Shown: positions 30,286-43,700, counted from the first letter of the stretch. The stretch is 64,000 nt of DNA from Euleptes europaea (GCF_029931775.1 NC_079323.1:34242882-34306881), one strand, 5' to 3'. Notes: generated by a model from the sequence alone, not told the origin. Numbers and translations: made by a program.

Positions 30286-33200
30286 CAGGCATAGACCTGT
30301 TGAAACAGCAGAAAAGCCACTTCCTCGTTGTTATTTATACAAAATTTGATTATTTTTGGTGGGAGGAGGCTGTTCTGGACTTCCAGTCCCCTGCTGTTAG
30401 AACAGTTTATCTTGTAAACAGCGTTTTGCTGATCTTCTAACCTTTGACACTGTGTTAAACTCTACCAGGTAAGGTTCAGTATAATGGATATAATGCACTT
30501 AATTCAAAATTGTACGTAATTGAACACTGAACAGGTTTCTATGAAATATAATTTTGAACATTCTAACTACTTTTCCTATTACCTTTGTTGAACTAAGCCG
30601 TTCGTTTTTCCAAAATACAAAGCATACGTTCTTACTATATTCTCACTTTTGTCTGCTTTTGGGAAGAAATTAAAATAATTAAGAATATTTGTAAACTGGA
30701 GAAGTACGTAGATGTCTAAGGGACAGAAGATGGTCAGTGTTTCTTAATATAACAATCTAGGGGAAGTGTTTTGACAGGCAATTCAAAAATGTATGCTTAA
30801 GAACTCAGGTACTAAGCCATAAATTATTTTATTTCCCAGACTTGCTACACACACAGATCATTTTGCTTGAAGAAAAAACATATGCAATATGTATTTTTGC
30901 AAACATGGTTGCTGACTTTCATACAGCCTTGTTTTTTATCAGATAGGGCTTTCGGTGACATAACTGTCATGACTTTCAATGACATAACCCTCTTCAAATG
31001 TTATGAGCAAACTTCAGTTTATTTATGACTAATTTAAACCTAGTTAACAGACCTGGTTGATTCCCTGCTCCTCACATGAACAGCAGACTCTAATCTGGAG
31101 AATCGGGTTTGATTCCCCACTCCTCCCCATGAAGCCTTCTGGGTGACCTTGGGCTAGTCACAGTTCTCTCTGAACTCCCTCAACCCCACCTACCTCACAA
31201 GGTGCCTGTTGGGGGCTGGGGAAGGCGATTGTAAACTGCTTTGAGACTCTTTATGTTAGATAAAAGCAAGGTATCAAAAACCAACACTACTACGTCTAAT
31301 AGTTACGCTCTCACACTCCCTCCCTCGTGAAGTGATTGAAGAAAGAAATCTTAGGTTGTGACATCTGTATGCAGCTGGCTGCGCTATTTGGGGTTATTTG
31401 CCTTCTCAGTACCTGGGATTTTTAACCATGGTTGTATCTTGTTTAAGAATACTGTTTCAGAGGAAGGGGAAAAGGCCCAAGTAGTCCAGGCAGCTGCATT
31501 CTGATATTGTGACCTATTAAAGATAGTTTAAGATTTTCCCCGCCTTTTTTTGCATGAGGAGTGTTCATCGCAAAAATACTAGGGTTTGTTCATGATGTTT
31601 GAATGCAGCCTGACAATCAATTGTTATGTATTCCAAGCAGAAGTTTTTAGAGGTTAGGGTGTTAAGACTTCTTCAGCCTCTAGGTCTCTGTACTTCAAGG
31701 TCCTTACTGCAGTAAAGGTGGGTGGATAAGAGGTTCTTAAAGGCAACTGGCCAGACTTGTATCGGTATAGATTTGCATGGGATGCTATTTCAGCTATTCT
31801 GGCACCAACCTCTGCTGATGTGGCAACAACTGAAGCAGAAGGTAGTGTTGGACTCAACATTTTTCAACAAATTGCCTTAGTTTGTGTCATCGTCTGCTCA
31901 GAAGAGATGAGAGAAGCTCTGACTGAATTTGCTCTCAGCTAAAGAGAAATTGGCCTCTATATGATGGCCCTGCTGTGCATCTCAGAGATTCTTGTGGTCG
32001 CAGGGAATCATAAGTTCTCCTGATTCCATTTGTAACTATTCAGGAGAGTTTGTCTTCCCAACATGAATCCCCGCTGGTTTTGACAGTAAACTAACTTTTT
32101 TTTTTTTACTATTAACTATGAACAGTGGTAAATGGGTATTTTTATATGAGGATTTAGGAACATAGATGTAATCATTGATGTGTGTGTATTTTTTCAATGT
32201 TAGGCATAGGGACAAGGTTGTAGACAGCATAAAGAACAAACCTGCAGTGGCAAAATTTGCAAAACATTTTAAGTCCATTGCAAAATTTGCCGTGCGTTTA
32301 TGACTAGACATTTTGTAAAAATCTTAACTATTTCAAGTTTAACTTTCAGATTTGCCGCCATGGTACTTTAGAATGCAGGAGTGTGTGGTGTGATCTTGCA
32401 TTAGAAAACAACAGTGAATCTAACTGAGGGGTTTGCTTATGAAGACTGCATTCCTTATCACAGCTTCACTTCCACAAGATTATTCACTACGTTTTCTAAC
32501 ACCTCAGATATTACGTTTCTCCTCTTGTCTCCCTCCTCCCCCTGCTCGGGAGTTACTACAGTTTGATTATCCCTTAACTAAAAAACCAGAATGACCCGAA
32601 AGCTGGTCTTCCTGGTCCCTCAACTGCTTCTGATGTTTCTTTTCACCTAAAAACAAAAACAAAATAGAGCGTATACAGCATTGTAGGTGGAAACAAAGCC
32701 TGCCGTTGTTAGTTTGTTGTTTCTCTTGTTTAACAGCTGATACAGGTATTCTGGTGAGATAGTTACACCTTTGCTTTCTGATGGTTCAGGGTACACACAA
32801 TTATTAAATGCATTGTTTAAAGTTACATTCAGGCTATGTGTATAAAGTGTATATAAAACATAAATGAATTTTGTGTTTAGACTTGGGTCCCATTGCCAAG
32901 TTATCTCATTATGTATATGCAAATATTCCAAAATACAGAATGATCCGAAGCATTTTGGATAAGGGATACTCATCTTGTAGTAATATTTTCATGGAGTGCA
33001 TTAATATAGCTCACATGAAACTAATGACTTTCCCCATAGAAACACAATGCTATTGCACCACTTAAGTCTTTAATAAAAGGCTAGTGACTTACAATGCCAA
33101 CTTACAAAGTTACACCTTTCTGTGTCCTTTAAAGCTAATGGCAAACTGAGTCCACAGAAAGTTGGGTAGGGGTTAACAACCCCTTCAACTTCTTGTTACA

Positions 33201-34240
33201 GCAAGGAGCTCTGTACATGCTCTGAGGAACCTGCTGCAGCCTTGGTAATGTATGTTTAGTTTAGTTCAACTGTATTGCTTTTCATTTGAACATCTCTGTG
33301 CTTTTGTTATTTTGTCCCTTTTCTACCACTTCTTGATACCAACCACCCTTTTCCTTTCTCTCGCTCTCTTTTATAATAAACCCTTTTTCAAAGACTTTTT
33401 TTTTGGCTTCACATAGTACAATTTATTTCTCTGGGATATTTCTCGTAATCTTTTCCCCTCGTACTACACAGCACAGGCGCTACATAGTTGATAAGGTATT
33501 TCCTAGGGTTTCTACCCTGTCTATTTGTTATTGCTCTAGTACTGTTATTTATTATTGCTCTAGTACTGTGCGAGAAGAGTGTCTTCTCAGTGGGTCAGTC
33601 TAGATGTTCTCAGGTGGTCCTGAGTGGTGGCAGCTGGTTACCAACGTGCTTTCCAGGGAACCCTTGATCTAAAGGAGTTTACCAGCTGGGAAAGACTCTA
33701 TTTTCTCCTTCCTACCATAACACAGTGGGATCTGAAATAGCTTGACTTGTTTTGAAAGCTATACAAAGGTATTATCTGCATTGTCAATGAACAAAGGAAT
33801 TTTAGAGCTATATTTCTGACAGTGAGGAGACTATAAAATTAGATAATTAAGACATCTTTTCATCATTTTTCTGCATATCCACCATAAAGTATGAATTGCA
33901 CATCTACCTTCTAGATGGCTTGATATAACTAGCCTTTCAATCCCTCAGAAGTCAGCTGGAGTTAAAGAACTCCAGTGTTTTGGAGAGGCAAGGAACAGCT
34001 ATTTTGGACCCATATGGACCACTGAAAGAAAGAAAGTCTCCTTCCTCCCGCTGTTCTTGAAATAAGGATCCATGAGAATGGGGAGTGGGTGGAAATCAGC
34101 AGTCTCTCAAAGTGAAATGTTAATTTAACAGAGCCATGTGCTTGAAAAGCAAAGAGTGTCTGACTGGTGATTAAGGACCATAAATCTCAAAGGCCTAGTA
34201 TATGTTATGTCATTGTACACTAGCTGTCAATAGCTACACT
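30286..34240 (+). other. CEP97 3' UTR and downstream flank
   Basis: Begins immediately after the CEP97 stop. The 3' end of the mRNA cannot be set; ATTAAA near 31511 and AATAAA at 34801 and 35822 are candidates. One SINE (31052-31290) is inside. No other gene was recognised. The segment around 33160-33400, with a pyrimidine-rich run and TTATAATAAACCC, may be an old repeat. Confidence 0.5.
31052..31290 (+). repeat. SINE related to 8146-8385
   Basis: Contains AATCTGGAGAATCGGGTTTG, a box-B-like tRNA remnant, and GGTGACCTTGGGCTAGTCAC. It is the same family as 8146-8385 in the opposite orientation. Confidence 0.6.
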
Positions 34241-34241
34241 T

Positions 34242-34392
34242 AGGGCACTTTCACACATGCTGAATAATGCACTTCAGGTTACTTGCAATGCATTTTAATG
34301 ATCTTTGCAAGCGGATTTTGCCGTTTCACACAGTAAAATCCAGCTGCAAAGTGGACTGAAAGTGCATTATTCAGCATGTGTGAAAAAGCCCT
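34242..34392. mobile_element. Foldback MITE (151 bp) with TIRs of about 32 bp
   Basis: The ends AGGGCACTTTCACACATGCT and the reverse complement of AGCATGTGTGAAAAAGCCCT pair over about 32 bp, including CTGAATAATGCACTT. The interior is non-coding. No exact target duplication could be read. Confidence 0.75.
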
Positions 34393-37300
34393 GAGTATTC
34401 TTTCACATTGCTTTCTGTAATGATCTCTCCCTAGCTGCAAACAGACATGCTCCCTGGCAATGAAACATACATTGAGTGTCGTCCTGTTGCCTTTGTCTGG
34501 CATGGTACTTAACTGCTTGTTTGCTTGATGCATGGAGGAATCCTTGACTAGACTGGAATGCTATTGTACAGATGGCATTGTGAAGAAATAAAATCTGTTG
34601 CCTAGTTGCCATGATAACGGAAAATCCAAATGTTCAGAGAAAGCCCAGAATGTTCAGTGTTCGCCTGTAGCAGTGGAGTTCAAAACACACACGCTCAAAG
34701 GTTCTTCCGTTTGAATCCAATATTATTTAGTCTTGTTTTGCTTCCATGCTCATCTCTCCATGTAATAACTAAAAGGTTTTTAGTATGGGGAGGTGTTCAT
34801 AATAAAGGAGTCAAAATTTTCTCAGTTTTGTCTTTGTTGTGCCAAATAAAACATTTTATTCTGTTCTTTATGACTGAGATGTATAGGTAAGGGGCTTTGG
34901 GTTAGTTTCTGTGGTGTAATGGTGCCTAGTTCCTACAGGTAGATGTAATTTGTTTGTATGTAGGCAAAACAACTAAATGGTATGTGGTATAGAAGGAACA
35001 GTACTTCTTTTTGCTGTGAGGAAGCAAAAGAAGGGTTGAGAGTTCTCAGATTAACAAAACAAAGCTATTTCCTTGAAGCTAGCCTATCACTGGATTCTTA
35101 AAGCATTGATTTAAAATGTGTATGTGTGTGATGATAGTGGACTGTTCGTGTGAAGCTGCCTACTTTTTCTAAGCCTTAAACATTAAGACAAATTCCATCT
35201 TTGGATAAATCACATTCAGAGTCTGTGTATGTTTCTGTTGTGGGAAGTCAAGGAAGGAACCGCAAGGGCAAAACGGAAGAACAGCATTTCCACTGCTCCC
35301 CGTACTTCTTAACTGCACCACTTCTTTGGTGGCTGCTCCTGTTCAGCTGTTACCTAGACTTCCAAATGCCACAAGCCAGCTTGTTTTGTCTTTTTATGAT
35401 AAAGGAGGAAAGAGGAATTGCAATTCATTCTAATGCTACTTTTCCTTCCGTAGCAACATAATGGTAGGATGCCCCACCACCTTTATCAAAGAGGCAGTGA
35501 AAATCTGAAACACAATTCTTTTTTCAGTTGGGGCCCATAATTTTTGTGGTTTTCTTGTAAACATCCTTGTGCCAATATTATAACCCGGATTACTACTGGC
35601 ATTTGATGCTTTTTCGGTTGTATGTAACATGCTGGAATCAGGCATTTCTTGTTGAAATAATTGGGAGTTTACTTTCAAATAAACATGGCCTTGAGCAAGC
35701 TTCTAGAACGCATTTCTAATTTTCATATTTGTCCTCTTTTAGATTCTTTAAAGAAAGGATACGAACCAGTCGGTATTATCGCCACCTGTATTTTCTTTCA
35801 TAGATGTGTGATTTGGGGATAAATAAACAGTGTGGAATTTTTAGCACACTGGTCTGTGCTCTTCAGATTTGGGGGCTAGTCTGCCTCTTGTTAATCTTGA
35901 TAAAACAAAATGTGTAAGCCCTTCAGAGGCATTTTCTCTAACACTGTTCTTACTGTAATTAGTAATAAAACTTCCACACCTTCCAGAAGGCAAAGTTTAA
36001 GAGGAAAACCCTTTCAATAGGACATTTTTCTTTTAAAACATGTGTCCATGGCATGCTCTCTTGTGCTGCAAGCCCGTAAGATTACAGGTGGGATAATTGC
36101 AGATTGTGTAATTGAGATTAAGTTAAAGTATCATGAAACTGTCATGGAATCCTCTATGCTGCGCATTTAATGAAATATAACTTTTATAGTTCCTTTAAAA
36201 AAAGTCTGCATGCCCCAATTTGTAAAAATTGCATTTGCGAGTTGTCTCGACGTAGCCAAATAAAGATCCTTTCTAAATTACATGGTATACTTTTCAGCTC
36301 ACACACTATTTCTGATTACTCTGTAAAACACTGTTCATAATTTCTGTATCTGCCGGAGCTGCCTTTGCTCCATGTGAGGGATGGATAAATATTATTAGGG
36401 GAACCTAGTGTTTGATCAGATGCTCTCAAAGGGGAGACAGTGAAGAATGAGTAGCAGATTCATCGCATTTTCCTATTTTAAAGATGCCAAAACAGATTAG
36501 ATAACATGGTTTTCTACAGTGTGATTCATGCTACCGCAATGATCATGGCTGACAAACTAATTATTATATTTAAAAAATCCTTTTAGCATTTCCAGCTGGC
36601 TAGTATTTTGACAGCCTGCCTGCTTTTCAACACTTGGACTTTAGGACAGGCAAGAGAAATCTAGAAAAGATGCATCAGTCCAGGCACTATACCTTCCCAT
36701 CTTGTTTGCCTGATCAGAGCTTTGACAGCAACATCAGATTGTACTAGGTGCTCATGAGTGGGAACACCTGGATGGAATCCACATGCTCTCTTCCTCCTTT
36801 TTACAGATTATTTTGATCAGATATCTGATGGTAGGATATGCTATATATCCTACTTCCAAGTCCATGTGGGTTGCAATTTACAATGACTTTTTAAAAAGTC
36901 AGCCACCTCCTGTTTTTGAAAAATGCCTGCATTACCCTTATCTCACTGCTGCATAATTCTGAGACTTCCTATTTGTATTAAAAAGCAGCACTGGCTATCA
37001 CTTATTTAGGTTTTTTTTTTAATAGTCTGCCTTTCTCACATTATGTAATCACTTTGAGACTGAGCAAGTCATAACAATAGGATGAGGAGTCATTCAATAA
37101 TATAGGACTAGGATTACAGAAATCTGAAACAAGGTATAAGTGCTAAACATGACATTGTTTAATGTAAGAAATGATAGTACATAAATAGAAAAATAATGCA
37201 GTGAGAGCCAGGTAGAAACACCCAGCAACACAGTGGTATAATCCACAATCCCATTCCTTCTCTTGAAATTTCTTCCTAAACCATTCTAATGCAGCCCTAT
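34393..37300. other. CEP97-NXPE3 intergenic, no gene recognised
   Basis: AT-rich sequence. No exon with recognisable translation, no RNA gene and no clear repeat boundary. Confidence 0.45.
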
Positions 37301-38345
37301 TCCTTTATAAAAATGCCCCCCTAAACTATTGTTTTACATAGTTTGTGGAAAGCTAAAAGTGTGGGAGCCTCCCTGATCTCCTTAGGCAGGCCGTTCCATG
37401 GGGTTCAAGCCACTACAGAGAATGCACATGTGTGGGCAGTTGCTGATCTTGCTCGTTCAGATAAATCAAGTTGTCATGGGGGGGAGGCACAGGAGGAGAG
37501 GTAATCCTACAGATATGAGGCAACTGAAGGACTTTGCCTATGATTGCCAGTACCTTTAATTTAATCCAGTAAGTAATGAGCAGCCAATGGAATGACTTCA
37601 GAATGGATGTAATATGCAGGCCAGCCTAGTTTCTGATAGTAATTGAGCCGAGGCATTCTACACTAATGAGTTTCCAAGTTGATTTTGAGAGGAGACATAT
37701 GTAGAATTCACTACAATAGTCGAGATGTTACAGTGGTAGCGATCTAGGTTACCCGAGCAGGCTCAACTATGTTGGGTGAAAGCGGTTTTTGTGGCTGCGT
37801 TAATTTGCTTTTCCAGCAGTAACACTGGGTCCAGTATAATATCTAGAGTCTTGACTTAGGTCAGTAAGGGTTAGCTGAACCCCACAAAAAGTGGGAAGCA
37901 TGATCTCCTTCAAGACTTCACTCTTCCCAACCAGCATCACCTCCTTGTAAGGGTCCAGTTTCAGTTCGTTCGCTCGGTCGTTTAACCAAGATCCCTATTG
38001 TATCCTTGGAAGATTTCTACAGAGAGATATTATGCCAACACCCAGTTTTTACCAAAAATGTGAATGACCTCTTCTAACCCTTTACATAAAGACTAAATAG
38101 CATGGGAACCTCAAAAGACAAATCTCACACTGATGATAACTGGTCTCCAGTGGCAACCTTTTGGGTCTGTTCTGTAAATATTTAAACCCATCCAAAGCAC
38201 ACCCCAATACCTTCTTCTGCCTCCCTCCAAACAGTTCAACAAGGTAGCATAGTCTACTGTATCAAAAGTGGCAGATAAATCCAGTTGGTGCAACAACTGG
38301 GCATGCCCTTAGTCTACATTCAGATGGAGATAATCAACAGAAGCC
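37300..38345 (-). repeat. Degenerate LINE 3'-region sequence (CR1/L3-like)
   Basis: Contains GGCAGGCCGTTCCATGGGGT, CAGCCAATGGAATGACTTCA and AAAGTGGCAGATAAATCCAG, phrases of the long LINE-derived segments common in reptiles and birds. No intact reading frame is visible. The class is tentative. Confidence 0.5.
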
Positions 38346-38549
38346 ATATTTATGTGGGAGGGTGAGTTTTTTCCTCTTCCAGACATGAATTACTGGGGGT
38401 TGAGGCTTGAATGTTGGAAGTTTTTGAAGAAATTGTTTTCTTTAAGGTCTTCTCTAATCAATCCCAGATTTGTAAAGGTTGAACAAGTGAGTACTCTGTA
38501 CATGCTTGTAGTTTCTTCTTTATATCCTGTGGAGAAAACTTATCCTCAT

Positions 38550-38815
38550 AAGAACCCTGCTGGATCAGATCACTGGTCCATCTAACTCAGCATCCTGTCT
38601 TACACAGCAGCCAGCCAGTTACTCTGATGGGTCAACAACAGAGCACAGAGTATGAGGCCTTCCCCTGCTGATGTGTCCTGGCACTGGGATTCTGAGGTTT
38701 ACTGCCTCTGAACGTGGAGGTTCCCTTCAGTCACCATGGTTAGTAGCCACCAATAGATCTATCCTCCATCAATCTGCCTAGTGTCCTTTTAAAGCCAACA
38801 TAGCTCTCTATACAG
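38550..38815 (-). repeat. Squamate interspersed repeat, LINE-tail type
   Basis: Starts CATAAGAACCCTGCTGGATC and continues with a TCCATCTAACTCAGCATCCT stretch; it is the reverse complement of the tail type seen in sense at 48600-48673. Confidence 0.55.
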
Positions 38816-39452
38816 AAGTGTTGCTTTTGTACTGCCCATCAACTTCATTGGATGCCCTCGAATTCGAGTATTTTGAGAGGAAGGCTACATGACTGCAGAT
38901 CACAGAGAGAAAGCACCTGGGTGCGTCTCTGAAGGTCTGTGGCGCAGTGCAGCTCAATTTAAGGCCCCGCGCGGAAGGGTTCCAATTAACTATCCCGGCG
39001 TGAATATGGTACTTATAGCCTTATATGGCATAACCCCCTCCCCTCTCCAGTATAAGTAGCAAGCAACTTATTTTTAATTCAAGCATACGCAGAAAACAAT
39101 TACCTTTTGCTTGACATTTTGGAATTTCCCTACTTGCAGTTGTTCAGCATTTGTAGTTAAATGATATCCTGTTCACTTAGCAACCCTTAGCAACCAAGCA
39201 CCTTTTCCCTGTTGTGGTGAGCTAGCATCTTCTTGTACCTTAACTGCCAATTTCACCTGGCTGATTGTTATAGATCTTATATTTCAGCTCATTCTGCTTT
39301 GCCCTCCCTTTTGCACTTAGCTTTTTGCATCTTGTACTCTAGAAGTCTTTAGAATTTTTATGTAAGCTCAAAATTAACTCATCTTTCCTATCAATAATAA
39401 AATATGCCCAAAAATGTATTTAATCAAACTGTACTTATTTTATTGGGTATTA

Positions 39453-39674
39453 GCCGCCCTGACCTGGATGGCCCAGGCTAGCCTGATCTGGTCAGATCTC
39501 AGAAGCTAAGCAGGGTCAGCCCTGGTTAGTCTTTGGATGGGAGACCACCAAGGAATACCAGGGTTGCTGTGCAGAGGAAGGCAACGGCAAACCACCTCTG
39601 TTAGTCTCTTATCACGAAAACCCCAAAAGGGGTCGCCATAAGTCGGCTGCGACTTGAAGGCACTTTACACCCAC
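39453..39674 (+). repeat. 5S-rRNA-derived SINE, best copy
   Basis: CAGATCTCAGAAGCTAAGCA, GGTCAGCCCTGGTTAGT and TTGGATGGGAGACC reproduce the 5S rRNA internal promoter region (box A, intermediate element, box C). A shared module (GCAAACCACCTCTGTTAGTC) and the CGACTTGAAGGCACTTTACA tail follow. Confidence 0.85.
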
Positions 39675-39826
39675 ATTAGCCACCCTGCCGGGGACAGAAG
39701 TCAAAATGAATGAAATAAAAACCGATAACAAAGCTGGATTTATCTCCTGCCTGAACAAGAACCTCCTAAACATCAAAAGCCAGCTTGCCTCTTTCCAATG
39801 AGGGCCTAAAAAGAACGCCAGTTCTT

Positions 39827-40035
<209 letters not shown>

Positions 40036-40389
40036 TTATAACAAAACAAACAAATACAATAATAATAATATAAAGAAAATTTAAAAAAGAAAATACAAAA
40101 GAGTATCTATATATACTTATTAATACATTCATGGTTACAAAATTATAAAGTTCAAAAAGATACCCCTTCGACCCTCCACCCACCTTAAAAAGTGACCCAT
40201 CCCCCGACTTCCGAAGAAGCGTCTAAACAGTTTTAAAATACCTATTAACAGTAAAATGTAAAAGTATTAAAACTAGTTTCTATAACTCACTAATTAAAAT
40301 AGTAAAATCCATTTTTGCCAGTTTATCCCAACATGTGACGGCCTTTGCCCAGGTTTTTTGTTTTGATAAATCCTTCCCTATCTGTTCCA

Positions 40390-41100
40390 TATAGGAAAGG
40401 AACGCCAGTGCTCGCCGTCGGGCAAAGCTGCGCTGCAAGCGAGCAGACGCCAGGCAGCGGGGCCTGCCAGCAGTCGCGCCGGGCTCTGTCACTGTCCCGG
40501 GGGCGGGAGGAGGAGGACCGCGCGGGGGCGTGGCGAGGAGCGCGCGCGCCGCCATCTGCCAATCGGCGGCGGGCTGCAGGGTCCATCCCCGCCCCCCCCC
40601 CATCGCCCTAGAGTGGTCTCGTCCTCCCCGCCGCTGCAAGCAGCCGCCAGCCGGCGAGCGCAAGAGTGAGGAGGGCGAAGCAGGCGCGTGGCCTCGGGGG
40701 CTGCTGGGGCGAGTGGTGCAGGTGAGTGGAGCCGGGCGGGGGTGTTTCTGGGCGTGTCCATTTCGGCGCGGGGGGGGGGGCGTGCGGAGAGGCTCGGTCC
40801 CGCCTGCGCTCGTGCCTTCCGCTCTCCGAGCTCTGCCGCTTTTTGCCTGCGGAGCCGCGAGGTCCCCGAGGGGCGCTCTGCGTGCGCTCAGAGGCACGCT
40901 TGAGGGGGTGCGCCGTGGTGGAAAGGAGGCGCTTTGGGCCAGACCTTGGCTCCAGTCATCCTTGCAGGGTGGCCATCGGGATTTGGGGAGGGGAGGGGAG
41001 GAGGGGGGAGAAGCTGCAGTGGAAGTGGCTCGGTCCTCTTTGTGGGACTGGGCGAGGGAGGGCAGAACCGAGTCGGTTGCAAGAAGGAGCTGGCGTAGGC
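40390..41100 (+). promoter_or_regulatory. NXPE3: NXPE3 CpG-island promoter and probable non-coding exon 1
   Basis: A sharp switch from AT-rich DNA to a CpG island. A strong donor, GGTGCAG|GTGAGT, ends a likely untranslated first exon at 40721 and would join the acceptor at 45988. It is the only CpG island upstream of the NXPE3 coding exons and on their strand. The TSS is inferred to lie within 40400-40700. Confidence 0.65.
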
Positions 41101-41432
41101 CGTTTTTTCAGGGGAGGGTTTTGCCTTGGATTTGCCTCTCTAGAGATGCACATTTCCCCCCCCCAATCCGTTTTGCATTGGATTTGCCACTCGAGAGGCA
41201 CATTTTCCCCATCTGAATTCTCAAAACTCTGCATGGCGGCTTATTGTTGAATCTTGAGAATGTGGATGGGGGGGAAAGTGCATCTAAAGAGTGGCAAATC
41301 CAATGCAAAACCTTGCATGAATAAATGGCCTCGACAACAAGCCCCCATGCAGAGTTTTGAGAATTCGGATGGGGAAAATGCGCATCTGCAGAGCAGCACA
41401 CCCAAGGCAAAACCTCCCCTGCATAAATGGCC
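41098..41432. mobile_element. Nested pair of foldback elements (same family as 42710-42890)
   Basis: The outer ends begin and end with GGCC (41098-41101 and 41429-41432). The outer left arm (to about 41170) and outer right arm (41331-41432) enclose a second left-right pair at about 41171-41330 whose interior GCATGGCGGCTTATTG is shared with the 42710 copy. Flanking triplets are GTA and TTA. It lies just past the NXPE3 CpG island. Confidence 0.7.
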
Positions 41433-41794
41433 TTAATGACATGGACGGGGTGTAGCACCATGGATGGGGCTTATTGAAATTCGATCTCATTAGTAGCCCT
41501 CCCTGCTTTCAAGAAGAGCAGGGCTGTAGATACAGCCTCCTCTCCTCCATTCCCTCCCCCTCATATTTTTGGAAAATGAATAAAATGCATGTGGGTGGGT
41601 GGGTTCAGCTTCCTAGCAAATTCCCACCGGCTCTGGTTAATCCACCCCCCCCCAAAGTTAGAACAAAACCGTTTTGATTTGTGAAAGGGGTTGGTGGAGG
41701 TGTTACAGAAGTCCCCCACTATTAAAAACATATACTGTATGCATTTTTTTAAAAAAAAAATCCCGACAAAAATACAGCAACTAAAAATAGTTTG

Positions 41795-41795
<1 letters not shown>

Positions 41796-41829
<34 letters not shown>
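41796..41829 (+). repeat. (TTA)n microsatellite
   Basis: Perfect TTA repeat of about 11 units in NXPE3 intron 1. Confidence 0.9.
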
Positions 41830-42603
41830 GTGCTCCCTTCCACCAAAAGGTGTTTATAGTGGCTTGTCAACATAGTCACATCCAGACTGCATAATAAATA
41901 AACCCACATAATCAATAAACTACGATAGTGCTGCGCAAACACAGCAGCACCAAGAAGATAAGCGACAGAGCAAAATCAGTGCGAGAGAGCACGATGGCCA
42001 GATAATAAAAAGCATAAAAGATAAATAGGGCAATATTAATAGCCAGTAGCAGCTTTCAAGTAGCACAGTTATCCATGTAGAAACAAGCCATAAAACAACA
42101 TAAATTGTATCTAGACCCACTGTGCTTGGACATTCTAGCCACCTGAAGGGCTGTTTTGAAGAATAGGTTCACAAAGGTTAAAGCATAATTATGAGGTACT
42201 GTAATATTGTAAAAAATAAATAAATCTGGAGATCCACAGTTATACCAAGCAAAGGGGGCTCCTTTAATTGTGGGAAATAAGCTGGAGACTGGTAGAGCTT
42301 TGCAAGAGGTTAGCATGGGGATCTTGACCAAATTTTATGGGGATGAGCATGCCAGTGGAAAAGGTTCCCAATAAAGAGGCTTTTTATTAATTGTAAGGGT
42401 TTTATTCAAAGTAATCAAATTAGTTGCACACACATACAAATCCCAGTACATACAGAGCTAAGAAAGTAAAGGTATGAGGGGGTGGACACAAAGATTGAAG
42501 GTTCCCGGGGAAATGATATTTACCTTCTGGGGAGTGCAGGCCCAGATAGAGGCAGCACTGTGACGACCTGCACTACTTGCAAGGAAAGGAAAACCATAAA
42601 GAA

Positions 42604-42994
42604 ATGAAGCTGCCTTATACTGAATCAGACCCTTGGTCCATCAAAGTCAGTATTGTCTACACAGACTGGCAGCGGCTGTCCAGGGTCTCAGGTAGAGGTC
42701 TTTCACATCGGCCATTTATTCATGGAAGGTTTTGCATTGGATTTGTCACTCTGTAGATACACATTTTCCCCGTCTGAAGTCTCAAAACTCTGCATGGCGG
42801 CTTATTGTTGAGTTTTGAGAATATGGATTGGGGAAAAGTGCATCTCAAGAGTGGCAAATCCAATGCAAAACCTTCCATGAATAAATGGCCATCACCTACT
42901 TGCCTAGTCCCTTTAACTGGAGATTCCGGGGATTGAACCTGGGGCCTTCTGCATGCCAAGCAAATGCTCAACTTCTGAGCCACGGCCCCTCCCC
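42604..42994 (-). repeat. tRNA-Ala-like SINE interrupted by a foldback element
   Basis: SINE parts are 42604-42709 and 42891-42994. The break falls within TTTCACATC|ACCTAC, which is intact in the 15721 copy. Confidence 0.85.
42710..42890. mobile_element. Foldback DNA element, 181 bp, 3-bp target duplication
   Basis: The whole element is an inverted repeat: arms of about 83 bp start GGCCATTTATTCATGGAAGG and its reverse complement, around a loop of about 16 bp (GCATGGCGGCTTATTG). ATC is duplicated at 42707-42709 and 42891-42893. It is non-coding. A 3-bp duplication would suit PIF/Harbinger-type elements, but the TIRs alone do not prove a superfamily. The ZBTB11 intron 1 array is built from one arm of this family. 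Confidence 0.85.
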
Positions 42995-43700
42995 TAACAA
43001 TACACTCAAGTATCATGGCTCGTGTCTTGGATCCAGGAAAAACACTAGCAATTTGTTATGTTGAATGGGGAAACATTTATACCCAGGGAAGAAGTTGGAG
43101 GCTATGTTTCACTGGCAATGCCTGGGAATGGGATTGATGAGACTTGGCAAGGTGTGTCTTTTCTGCTGCAGGAGAGCTAAAGAAATGCTAAAGAGGTTTG
43201 TCTTTGTCTCTTGGTATTCCAAGGAACACCAGATATTCTTCCCAGGGGAAGCATGGTAAACAGCCTGAACTTTGCCCAGTCGGCTTCTGTAGCTTGGCAC
43301 AAACAAGATGGCTGCCAGGAGACCCCTGTTTGTCTCTAACTATACAGCAATGTTCCCTCCTTGCACACTAGCTCCAGTCCTGAACACCTTGCTGGGTGTA
43401 CTAGGATAGCCGAGGGCTGTTAGCATACCGCAACAAAGTGCCATCCTAAGCAGTGTTACACCTTTCTTCACCCATTGACTTCACTGGCCGTAGAAAGGTA
43501 TAACTGTACTAATCAGATCTCCCAAGTAGTGTTAAGTTTAACCCGAGTCCATTTTCTGGGTGAACTGGAATTTGATCCCAACACAGCAGGCATAGAATTG
43601 TGGTTTACCACGTGGTACAGTAATAGGGCTTTTATCCCTGAGTTTACCTTAATCTCAGTTGTCTGTTTTAGATCTCCCCTCTTCTTCAGTAAAGGTAGAA

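Noticed and set aside
39453-39590. Possible 5S rRNA gene
   Set aside because: Only part of 5S is present, it is mutated and is fused to a SINE tail; the same chimera repeats six times in the window.
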